Source of the DNA: Phoronis ovalis
Taxonomy: Eukaryota; Phoronida; Phoronidae
DNA length: 16,291 nt
NCBI GenBank assembly: GCA_028565635.1
Contig: JAOXYB010024135.1
Coordinates: forward strand, 1-16,291
Direction of reading: 5' to 3'
Shown: positions 11,301 through 16,291 of the stretch, piece after piece
How positions within the stretch are numbered: the first letter of the stretch is position 1
How the letters are laid out: every line of letters starts with the position of its first letter
The notes under the pieces: model-generated
Told to the model about the DNA's origin: nothing
Databases searched by the model: none
What the model saw: only the letters and a program-made list of their open reading frames with translations
Position numbers and translations under genes: made by a program

Positions 11301-14300
11301 CAAATACAGTGTGGACAGACCAGAAATGCATCATAACGAGCACCAGGCCAACCAATATCCAGCATTTCCATAAAAGTACAGCTTGTATCCTTCAGCACAT
11401 TCCACAACTTTCGCAGGTCTGATCCCCTCACAGAGATTTTCATAACTGAACAGGATTGAAATGGTTTCTGCCTTGGTGAAGTTAAGAGAATCTTGGTTTG
11501 GCTCTTTTTACCATAAGAACCGTATTTCCAGTCTTGACAACAGGAAAGCAGAGGACCAATTTGCTGATGAAGCAATACTTGAGCATGTTGAAAAAAATTT
11601 CTTGGCATTTTGAACGGAAAATGTAATTCAAACTGAAGTTCCAGCAGTTCAGAAGACATAGGCCAGACATTTTCAATGTCACCAGGCTGATCCTCTGGAA
11701 GAAACCATGGAAATAACAACTGTCTTCTACCAGAGGATTCTTCTTTAACTTCAAAGCACAGATGGAAAGCTTTGAACATTCGTATTAGAGCTTCAACCTC
11801 TTGAACAGAGAAATTAAGATCACTCCACAAGGCCTGTAGGAGCTCCAAGTCCATAATACCTGCACATTTAAAATGATCTTTCAGCAGCTTAAACTTTGCT
11901 GAGGAAAAATCATCAAACCTAGAATCTGAATAATTCAAAACCTCCCAGATGTCATGCTGAAACAGTTGCTTCATTACTTCTATAATCATGCTAACATTAT
12001 GAAAGATGAAGTTTTGCAAGTCAGGATCATCTTTAAATATGAGTATGTCCCCAACTGCTTGGAGATACGATAGTTGCAGGTGAAGACTAGCAACACACTT
12101 ATCTCTTTTGTGAATTTTCTGAACAACATCCAAATCAAGATATAGCTTATACTCGTCTTTCATATGATGAGCTGTAATATCATTAGTAAACTCGAGCCAT
12201 GCTTCTGGGAGAATGATGTTTTCTTCTTTGCAGTTTTTGATCAAATACGAAGATAATTCATTTATCCCATCCATGGACTTTGAACTGACAGCAAATACCT
12301 TTGTATGGAGATGAAGGCGATCATCTAAAGCTATGTGCAGCTCTTTCTCTTTCTTCCTGTACACTTCCAGCAAAGAGGCATTGTGATTAATTGACTGCAA
12401 GTTATTAGCATTTCTGTAAAACCTGTGAATAGCTTTGCTTTTAACATCTGCAGTGTTGGAACTTGACTGCTCCGTGTTTTTGGTGCCTGATACTGATGCT
12501 TTCAAATCTTCAATATCGCTAGATACTTTACGAATCATACGCCTGATCTCTTTCATTCTTTGCAATTCCAAACTAGCCAAATGGCTCATTACATTTTCTT
12601 TGCGGGATTGCACATCATTTTGTGATATAAGTTCAGAATGTGTGGCTACAATAGCTATTTTAGCTCTTGGCAAATAGTGTTGAAAAGAGTTGAACCAATC
12701 ACCAATATCTTCGTCAAATGTGTCATCCCAATAACGATTAATATCAAACACTAGTACAAGCTGTGACCGTGGACAGTAGAAGAAAGGCGAAGTTGCTCTG
12801 TATGATTCATGACCACCAAAATCTGCAATTCTAAGTTGTACCCCAGGTTCTCCATCTGGCTCCCAGATGATAGGCTCCATTACTTTAGTACGTTCTTCAT
12901 CTCTAGCTAAAGTAGAAACACCACGTACCAGGGTCCAGGCAAGACTGGTTTTACCAACATTTGGATTCCCTACAAATAACACCTGCTGCTTGCTGGTATG
13001 TATGGACTTGCTCTTCTTAAGATCCTTTAAATACACTTTCATAGAGGGACCGCCTTGGGAACAGATTTCTTTTGGAGGTTGGATCATTTGCTCTTCGTCG
13101 ACTCTCACTTCTTTCAATTTTGCTAGGTCAGCCATCTCAACTGGCAAAGTAGTAACAGAATTATCAGACAGTATGATTTCTTCCAAGTTTTTAAGCTTGG
13201 AGATCTGTGGTGAGACAACTTGAATTTTGTTACTTTCAATATTTAGTATCTTTAATGACAGCATGTCATAAACACATAGCGGAATTTGACCGAATTCATT
13301 ATATTTGAGGTCCAGAAGTTCAATATGTTTGAGGTTACTACATGAAGCAGGCAAGTCTTCTATATGATTATCTGATAAATCTAATTTCATTAATTTAGTA
13401 AGCTTTCCAATGACATCAGGAACTATAGCTATTTTGTTTGATGATAAGTTCAACTCTGTTAGATGTCTTAGGTTACAAGACGCTGGTAAGCCTTCTATTA
13501 AATTAAATGATAAATCTAATTTTATCAGTTTAGTAAGCTTTCCAATGACATCAGGAACTGATGATAATTTGTTTTCAGATAACTCCAACACCTCTAATTG
13601 TTTCAAGTTACAAAAAGAAACAGGGAAGTGTTCTATGAGATTAGCTGATAAATCTAATTGTAGCAGTTTAGAAAGCTTTCCAATGACATCAGGAACTGAG
13701 GACATATTGTTTCCACTTAAGTTCAATTCCTCTAGATCTTTCAGATTACCATAACAGCTTGGCAATTCACATAATTCACAGCACTCCAATCTCAGTGTCT
13801 GCAGATTAATAAGATGACCAATACAATCAGGATCAGCCAGCTTGTATCCATAAACAGTTAACTCAGATAAAGACAAAGGACAAGTTTTGTTCAAAGGCAT
13901 GAAAAAAGTAGGATTATCTACCAAATCAGAGGAACAATACCACACAATTAGCCTTTTTAGACTAACAAGGTTGCTCAGTGTTTCTGGAAACTTTAAACAA
14001 ACATTCTTCCACGTGCAGTCAACACGTATTTCTTGCAACTGATCAAGGTTTTCAATTACATCAGGGATTTGTATCTCATCGGGTATAACAACACCTCCAT
14101 ACCATACATACAGCTTTTTGAGATGAGTGAGGTTTCCGAGCTCACATGGAATATTTTTGTTAATATAAAGTTCCAACTTGTCAAGATCTATAAGGGTAAA
14201 CAAAGCTGGTGGCACAACACAGGTAGGAAATTCATGATTTCCCACAATGATACTTTTCGCACCTGCTGCATCAGCTACATATTGCTGAAGTTTCTCTTTC

Positions 14301-16234
14301 GTAATGATAACTTTGACTATGTTCTCATCTCCAACATAAACCATAGAATCTAAAAAAAATTGAAGTATGTTAATTACCAGCAAAATAATTTGGTAACAAA
14401 GTAAAAAATCTACATTTTTAAATATTTAGCCAGGCTAAAGAGTTCTCTACAGACATGTTTCCTTTGTAAGTAGTCTTTTTCATCTACATTTACAACATTC
14501 ATTTGGATATACAATCTTTTTATATGACATCTGTAAAAATTGTAAATATAACATAGGCGTAACATGTGTCTATGTTTAATTATACACCCTTTGCTTATGT
14601 GATTAATAAGTGTATCGCTAAAAAGAAAAGTGTAGCTTGTAAGAACTTGGAGATGATAATTTGACTGTATGTTAATCTTGTGTAACCTGGTTCATAATTC
14701 CATGGGTGCATCTCATCATTTTCATTGTCATTGGTTTTATCACTCTTATCATCTTCATATTTACTGTTGCTATCACAACCATCATACTCATCATCACCAT
14801 TACCAAAACTATCACCTTGTATCCCTTCAGTATCTTCAGAACTAGTGATGGTGTTATGTTCCATATCATAAAATCCTCTGTGGATATCACTGCAAAATAT
14901 TTCGAATTATCATTAAAACATTAAACATACTAGTTTACTTAATAGAATAGGCAGAATCAGAGCAAAATGGTGACTGTTTCCTAACTTATGGCCGTCATTC
15001 TTCACATCCGGCATTTCAATCATTTTGACGACATTTGGTGAAAGGTAGCGAAATGATGTGATATAAAAACATTTAGCTTTATATTTATATTAGCAAGAAA
15101 TTTATAATGTCAGACGCCCACCTTATCCCTAGAATCAGATCATGTTCTGGGCAGAATGTGGTTTAATTGCAGCCCCAATGTGTAGGTGGACAGTGCAATT
15201 TTCGAAGAAAGTTACTTAAGTGTTACATATATAAAGTGATATCATTGAAAGCACGGTATTGCCTATCTATAGCATAACACTACTGAAACATAGTTATCAT
15301 ATTTATTTGCCTATGACTACAAAAGAATCAACTGATTTCATTAAATTTTGGAGATAGAATTATTTTCCTATTTTTGTTATATATTTTCATGAAAACAGTT
15401 GTCATGTCAACCATTTTTTAATATTTGTTACAAAAGTATTATAAATTGTATTTCGCGTTTCTAGCAAGGTAGACTCAACAGATTTCTTATTTTTATTTAT
15501 ATTTTCATGAAAACGGTTACCAGGGTAACTATTTTAAATTATTTTTTATGAAAGTGTGATAAATATTGTATATTCTTGTATACCACTCAGCGGGCACAGA
15601 ACGTACAACATAGACAGTAAAAATTGCTGAAGATGAGAATGCAAGTAATCTACCTGACACGGTTACACACAAATAATGGTGCACCCCTAGATGTAATTTC
15701 GATGAGAAAAATCAACCTTTTTTTGTTTAGTAGTACAGATATTATGTATACACTAAGATATACAATGTGTGTATTGCAGTTTACTGCAAGTAATTTAATC
15801 ATTCATTGTAAAACCTAGCTGTGAAAAGCTCAAGTTCTACTGACACGGATGCAGGAATTTATAAGTTAGGGGTACGTTGACAGGCAAGTGCCTGTAGGAT
15901 GTGAAAGAAACTATACTATTACTATTAGTGATGCCTGATGGTATTAAACCTGTATGTTGTGCTTTTGACTTAAACTACGCAAAAAAGACCCACACCTGAA
16001 AACAGATTGGTCGGGAGGGCTTAATTCAGACGGAGGGCTTCAGCCCTCCCTTTAAACTTCAGGGGACGCCCCAAAGAAATTTTCAATATTTACCAGCTGA
16101 GGCTCACTCCTGAGGTATTTTTCTGCTCCAGACCTGAACTTCTTTTTACTGTTGCAGAAAGTTAGGAATGTATTCCAGCCGCCGCCTGGACCAGCTGGCT
16201 GATAACGGTCTAGTGCTTACCTTAATTTTGACAT
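2245..16234 (-). CDS. Multi-exon LRR-Roc-COR (ROCO) protein fused to a trypsin-like serine peptidase, 3' end missing
   Basis: Whole-gene entry; exons are listed separately. Proposed exons in transcript order are 16234-16221, 14889-14687, 14349-11161, 10440-10318, 8717-8655, 8037-7995 (doubtful), 7200-7055, 6897-6697, 4712-4378 and 2371-2245. All junctions are phase compatible, and all introns are GT-AG except one GC-AG. The model protein is about 1,480 residues: acidic segment (about 20-70), LRRs (about 116-499), Roc GTPase (about 520-780), COR (about 785-1120), linker and unknown segment (about 1136-1261), and trypsin-like peptidase (from about 1290). ROCO proteins are GTP-regulated, usually dimeric, scaffold or kinase proteins; the protease in place of a kinase is the novelty. 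No signal peptide or membrane span is evident, so a cytosolic protein is likely. The serine motif lies at the last visible exon, so at least one more exon should follow. The separate domains are firm; their joining in one transcript rests on phase and spacing. Confidence 0.8.
2372..4377 (-). other. Intron between protease exons 2 and 3 (2.0 kb)
   Basis: This is GT-AG and phase 0. It contains a diverged copy (2562-2675) of the unit duplicated at 15384-15572, a palindrome cluster at 3114-3328, and otherwise AT-rich sequence with no coding signal. The open frame at 3252-2869 on the minus strand is built on the palindromic GGGATCCCGG words and has no protein-like pattern. The stretch 3420-4300 shows nothing recognisable. 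Confidence 0.7.
3114..3328. repeat. Cluster of palindromes and direct repeats
   Basis: GGGATCCCGGTCC at 3114-3126 is matched by its exact reverse complement at 3151-3163 (13-bp stems, 24-nt loop). A third copy of the first twelve bases lies at 3172-3183. GGCTAAACGTCCGG occurs twice (3271-3284 and 3315-3328). Around the first copy, GTCCGGT at 3279-3285 and ACCGGAC at 3296-3302 form another inverted pair, and TTACCGG is repeated at 3285 and 3294. The GC-rich words stand out against the AT-rich intron. This may be a transposon remnant; no coding potential is visible. Confidence 0.8.
4378..4712 (-). CDS. Protease exon 2: central part with the catalytic Asp
   Basis: The acceptor TTCCTTTTCTTGCAG is strong; the donor is CGAG|GTAATT. 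The exon is 335 nt, phase 1 at the start (split codon g|at, Asp) and phase 0 at the end. It encodes FFQLKQLNIAALLDPSVFV, a middle part containing FAGPNPIVWADQ, then GLDTAVLLLHTAG, DIHLIGHSDGKAKKIDHCCK and IVRLDRSE. GLDTAVLLL is the usual hydrophobic-L-D-x-A-V-L setting of the catalytic Asp (codon 4554-4552). IHLIGHSDGKAKKID matches the IGHPxGxxKxxD segment of FAM111-like peptidases, here with Ser in place of Pro. The His-to-Asp spacing in the spliced model is 63 residues, normal for the fold. The open frame continues into the intron to a stop at 4309, which I take as read-through. Confidence 0.85.
4922..5296. mobile_element. Putative MITE-like element with 22-bp perfect terminal inverted repeats
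   Basis: The 22 bases at 4922-4943 (beginning AATAGACTATTTGCATGC) are the exact reverse complement of 5275-5296. Partial inverted similarity continues inward, with CAGACCC at the left against GGGTCTG at the right. The enclosed 331 bp is AT-rich and noncoding. Outside the arms a second inverted pair (ATTACTTCAG near 4873 and CTGAAGTAGT near 5298) hints at nested or longer termini. I could not define a target-site duplication. It lies inside the intron between protease exons 1 and 2. Confidence 0.6.
5330..6480. repeat. Repeat block B: five further copies of the block A family
   Basis: The same word order as block A recurs in the same orientation. The GAAGCTGATCGGATAAAAAC word is found near 5597, 5739, 6002, 6146 and 6443. 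TGACCTACTTCTCAA, CATGGTCACCAGTTAGC and GTCACGTAACCTTATGCGC are degenerate family words. The copies have indels and stop codons in every frame. The block sits in the 1,984-nt intron 6696-4713, so this family has invaded gene introns. Confidence 0.8.
6697..6897 (-). CDS. Protease exon 1: N-terminal barrel with the catalytic His
   Basis: The exon runs from acceptor CATGCATTTTAG to a consensus donor, GTAG|GTAAGT; it is 201 nt with phase 1 at both ends. It encodes RRSFGFQRKAPEHSSAPYEK, then FCSSLLDAGHSVGMI and TSPLGTGTGFRVGDCYLMTC, ending YHVVELLTLTV. GTGFRVG followed by a hydrophobic strand and TCYHVV is the classic start of trypsin-like (PA clan) peptidases such as FAM111, HtrA and bacterial trypsin-like effectors. 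There a GTGF strand precedes the TxxHV motif. The His codon is at 6727-6725 and is the expected catalytic base. There is no signal peptide or activation-peptide motif, so this is an intracellular type rather than a secreted zymogen. Confidence 0.85.
7055..7200 (-). CDS. Unrecognised helical exon between linker and protease
   Basis: The exon runs from acceptor AAGTTTTAG to a very good donor, CATG|GTGAGT. It is 146 nt, open in one frame only (phase 2 to phase 1). It encodes SDSPQLCGYLLKQFQNGQY, then TSKTLDIFELARVFEVSGSACSTTLVNNH. The pattern of an LL-x-x-F helix, a gap, then a TLDIFELARVFEVSGSA helix resembles the last helices of Death-superfamily domains. The match is too weak to assign. The intron that follows is only 157 nt and leads to the first protease exon in the right phase (split codon g|ta, Val). 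Two strong splice sites and one clean frame support the exon; its function is unknown. Confidence 0.65.
7203..8654 (-). other. Intron region between linker exon B and the helical exon
   Basis: This 1.45-kb stretch must contain one exon that shifts the phase from 1 to 2; the candidate is 8037-7995. The 97-residue open frame at 7505-7212 reads through the acceptor and is hydrophobic and low complexity, so it is taken as intronic. At about 8480-8615 there is a single degenerate copy of the block A repeat. The stretch 7554-8050 has TGACCT and AAGGTCA words and may be another interspersed repeat. Confidence 0.5.
7995..8037 (-). CDS. Doubtful 43-nt exon bridging the phase change
   Basis: The previous exon ends in phase 1 and the next (7200) starts in phase 2, so one exon with phases 1 to 2 should lie between them. 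The segment after a long pyrimidine tract ending TTTTCAGAG and before donor TTAAG|GTGTGT has exactly these phases. It is open, reading V-MSQRWPGVEACHL-R across the junctions. Weak points are the use of the second AG in CAGAG, its small size, and flanking sequence that looks like an interspersed repeat. I saw no better candidate between 8654 and 7203, but one could have been missed. Confidence 0.25.
8655..8717 (-). CDS. Linker exon B, followed by a probable GC-AG intron
   Basis: The acceptor TTTATTTTCAG is strong. The exon is 63 nt, starts in phase 1 (split codon g|at, Asp) and encodes DCSRRDGFQQTPSKRHCTDVA. The 3' boundary is best placed at GCAG|GCTAGT, a GC donor whose other positions match consensus. 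No GT donor nearby fits well. Residues are polar and basic, so this is a flexible linker with no recognised fold. The intron before it (10317-8718, 1.6 kb) contains a repeat copy. The chief uncertainty is the GC donor; if it is wrong, the exon may be skipped or longer. Confidence 0.55.
9286..9520. repeat. Degenerate minisatellite
   Basis: The phrase ATTTACNACAGGGTATATTTTC recurs in altered form at about 9290, 9329, 9360, 9426 and 9503. Spacing is irregular, roughly 30-80 bases. The copies are diverged and the count is approximate. Confidence 0.5.
9545..9850. repeat. Best-preserved single copy of the block A repeat family, with 3' hairpin
   Basis: This copy keeps the family words in order: CACCTTTGAATCGTCCAGG, ACAAACATGGCTGCCAGTC, TGTAATCAAGGTCAAAAGT, TACCCTGTACCGAATATGAA, GCTGATCGTGTAAAAACTGA and GTGTTACATACAACAACGAC. 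It ends in a symmetrical hairpin at 9815-9841: ATGCC, 3 nt, CCAC, TAT, GTGG, 3 nt, GGCAT. No protein is encoded. A non-autonomous element is likely, but the class is not settled. Confidence 0.8.
10318..10440 (-). CDS. Linker exon A after COR
   Basis: The acceptor TTTTCTGTTTACAG precedes 10440 and the donor ATAG|GTTAGT follows 10318. The exon is 123 nt, phase 1 at both ends. It joins the COR exon through the split codon g|ac (Asp). The product reads DTLKRLVEEATHYLRNLKAEKF, then KESNRVQTEKKIVIPLEEI. The first part is a strongly amphipathic charged helix with a short coiled-coil character. The rest is a basic linker. No domain family is recognised. The donor hexamer GTTAGT is the same as that of the preceding exon. 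The intron before it is 720 nt. Confidence 0.8.
10441..11160 (-). other. Intron after the main ROCO exon (720 nt)
   Basis: GT-AG, phase 1, donor GTTAGT. No repeat with another copy in the window was noticed. The short open frames on either strand (10578-10769 plus, 10946-10734 minus) lack splice or protein signals and are treated as chance. Confidence 0.7.
11161..14349 (-). CDS. Main exon: leucine-rich repeats, Roc GTPase and COR domains
   Basis: A single exon of 3,189 nt is open throughout, from acceptor TTCAATTTTTTTTAG to donor GAAG|GTTAGT, with phase 1 at both ends. About fifteen LRRs lie between about 14220 and 13070, with the pattern LxxLxLSxNxIxxLPxxIGxLxxL in 22-23 residue steps. The Roc domain follows: P-loop GNPNVGKTS (12970-12944), G3 DFGGHE (12823-12806), G4 THSE (12643-12632) and a VSSK segment near 12290 as probable G5. 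This set is typical of ROCO GTPases, whose G4 is THxD-like rather than NKxD. COR begins at ILPEAWLEF (about 12216) and shows the expected helical pattern. It ends in a Cys cluster, CPHCIC (11317-11300), seen in many invertebrate ROCO proteins. About 110 residues separate G4 from G5, including a basic, coiled-coil-like stretch. GTP binding and switching are expected. The open frame extends upstream to 14383, but that part is intronic: the acceptor lies at 14351-14350. The first in-exon ATG is at 14344. Confidence 0.95.
13401..13697 (-). repeat. Tandem duplication of LRR pairs inside the main exon
   Basis: An identical 24-bp string beginning (plus strand) AGCTTTCCAATGACATCAGG occurs at 13401-13424, 13536-13559 and 13674-13697. 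The spacings are 135 and 138 bp, that is 45 and 46 codons or two LRRs. The flanking bases are also similar. In protein terms PDVIGKL[ST]KL recurs in three successive repeats. This indicates recent tandem duplication of a two-LRR unit, with loss of one codon in one copy (PASCNLRHL against PASCSNLKH). Confidence 0.9.
14687..14889 (-). CDS. Acidic low-complexity N-terminal exon of the ROCO-protease gene
   Basis: A 203-nt exon runs from acceptor TTTTGCAG to donor CCAG|GTTACA. It starts in phase 2 and ends in phase 1, fitting the following exon, where the split codon g|at gives Asp. It encodes about 68 residues that begin DIHRGFYDMEHN. A run very rich in Asp, Glu, Asn and Ser follows (for example GNGDDEYDGCD and KYEDDKSDKTNDNENDE), then HPWNYEP. 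No fold is recognisable; it looks disordered. The overlapping open frames here arise from the repetitive GAT/GAC-rich DNA. An internal ATG at 14864 could serve as an alternative start. The donor is not ideal at positions +4 and +5, so the 3' boundary is less certain than the acceptor. Confidence 0.6.
15384..15572. repeat. Tandem pair of a unit carrying RFX X-box-like palindromes
   Basis: Two copies about 118 bp apart share TTTTCATGAAAAC, then a palindrome, then a shared AT-rich tail. The palindromes are GTTGTCATGTCAAC at 15398-15411 and GTTACCAGGGTAAC at 15516-15529, close to the RFX X-box consensus GTTNCCATGGNAAC. A third, more decayed copy lies at about 2562-2675. Binding is not shown; the palindrome may simply be part of a repeat. 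Confidence 0.6.
16013..16072. repeat. GC-rich hairpin cluster
   Basis: GGGAGGGCT at 16013-16021 and GGAGGGCT at 16032-16039 can each pair with AGCCCTCCC at 16042-16050; the second gives an 8-bp stem with a 2-nt loop. Just beyond, GGGGACGCCCC forms a further 4-bp stem. The composition differs sharply from its surroundings. It may be the end of a mobile element. Confidence 0.6.
16221..16234 (-). CDS. Possible first coding exon with the start codon (MSKL)
   Basis: On the minus strand an ATG at 16234-16232 is followed by TCA AAA TTA AG and a strong donor, GTAAGC, at 16220. An in-frame TAA lies just upstream. The exon ends in phase 2, which is what the next exon (14889) needs: AG plus T gives Ser, so the protein would open MSKL-S-DIHRGFYD. 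The base at -3 is T, a weak initiation context, and so short an exon could arise by chance. An alternative is initiation at ATG 14864-14862 or ATG 14344-14342 in later exons. The remaining bases to the window edge (16235-16291) would be 5' leader or promoter. Confidence 0.4.
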
Positions 16235-16291
16235 CCACTTTTAACTCCTGACTAAATCATGTTATTATGTTGTATGTATTATTAATATAAA

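Larger units (their letters stand above)
14890..16220 (-). other. Putative first intron / 5' region
   Basis: If the start exon at 16234-16221 is right, this is a 1.33-kb GT-AG intron of phase 2; if not, it is promoter and leader. It holds the duplicated unit with X-box-like palindromes (15384-15572) and a GC-rich hairpin cluster (16013-16072). The 64-residue plus-strand open frame at 15624-15818 has no recognisable features. Confidence 0.45.

Noticed and set aside
13410-13754. Plus-strand open frames antisense to the LRR exon, also at 12867-13223 and 14033-14353
   Set aside because: They are mirror frames of a strongly supported coding exon; their repeats only reflect the LRR duplication.
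14672-14890. A second, methionine-rich open frame overlapping the acidic exon
   Set aside because: It is a shifted reading of GAT-rich DNA; its phase at the donor does not match the ROCO exon.

Overview
The window is eukaryotic and almost certainly from an invertebrate animal. It is AT-rich (roughly two thirds A+T by eye), full of interspersed repeats, and holds one large intron-containing gene on the minus strand. No operons, ribosome binding sites, tRNAs or rRNAs were seen. The exact phylum cannot be fixed from sequence alone. A ROCO protein with a Cys-rich C-terminal COR region, joined to a trypsin-like domain, suggests a non-vertebrate metazoan such as a mollusc, annelid, brachiopod, cnidarian, sponge or lancelet.

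The gene runs right to left. I rebuilt it by hand from splice sites and reading-frame phase. Its parts are: a possible tiny start exon (16234-16221); an acidic exon (14889-14687); a very long exon with about fifteen leucine-rich repeats, a Roc GTPase and a COR domain (14349-11161); two short linker exons (10440-10318 and 8717-8655); a doubtful 43-nt exon (8037-7995); an unrecognised helical exon (7200-7055); and three exons that together make a trypsin-like serine peptidase domain (6897-6697, 4712-4378 and 2371-2245). These three carry, in order, the His (CYHVV), the Asp (GLDTAV) and the Ser (GASGSP) of the catalytic triad. The model gives about 1,480 residues and is still open at its 3' end.

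The striking result is the architecture: acidic N-terminus, LRR, Roc, COR, linker, then a FAM111-like trypsin fold. LRRK-type ROCO proteins carry a kinase after COR; here a protease stands there. By analogy with NLR and STAND-type immune proteins (sensor, GTP switch, effector), this could be a ligand-gated intracellular protease acting in innate immunity or cell death. The domains are read from sequence; the immune role is inference.

Between the exons lie repeats. A dispersed and partly tandem family rich in TGACC and AAGGTCA words fills about 110-2150 and 5330-6480, with single copies near 8480-8615 and 9545-9850. Some copies end in a hairpin. There is also an inverted-repeat element (4922-5296), a palindrome cluster (3114-3328), a degenerate minisatellite (9286-9520), a duplicated 118-bp unit with RFX X-box-like palindromes (15384-15572), and a GC-rich hairpin cluster (16013-16072). 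No second gene was found on either strand.
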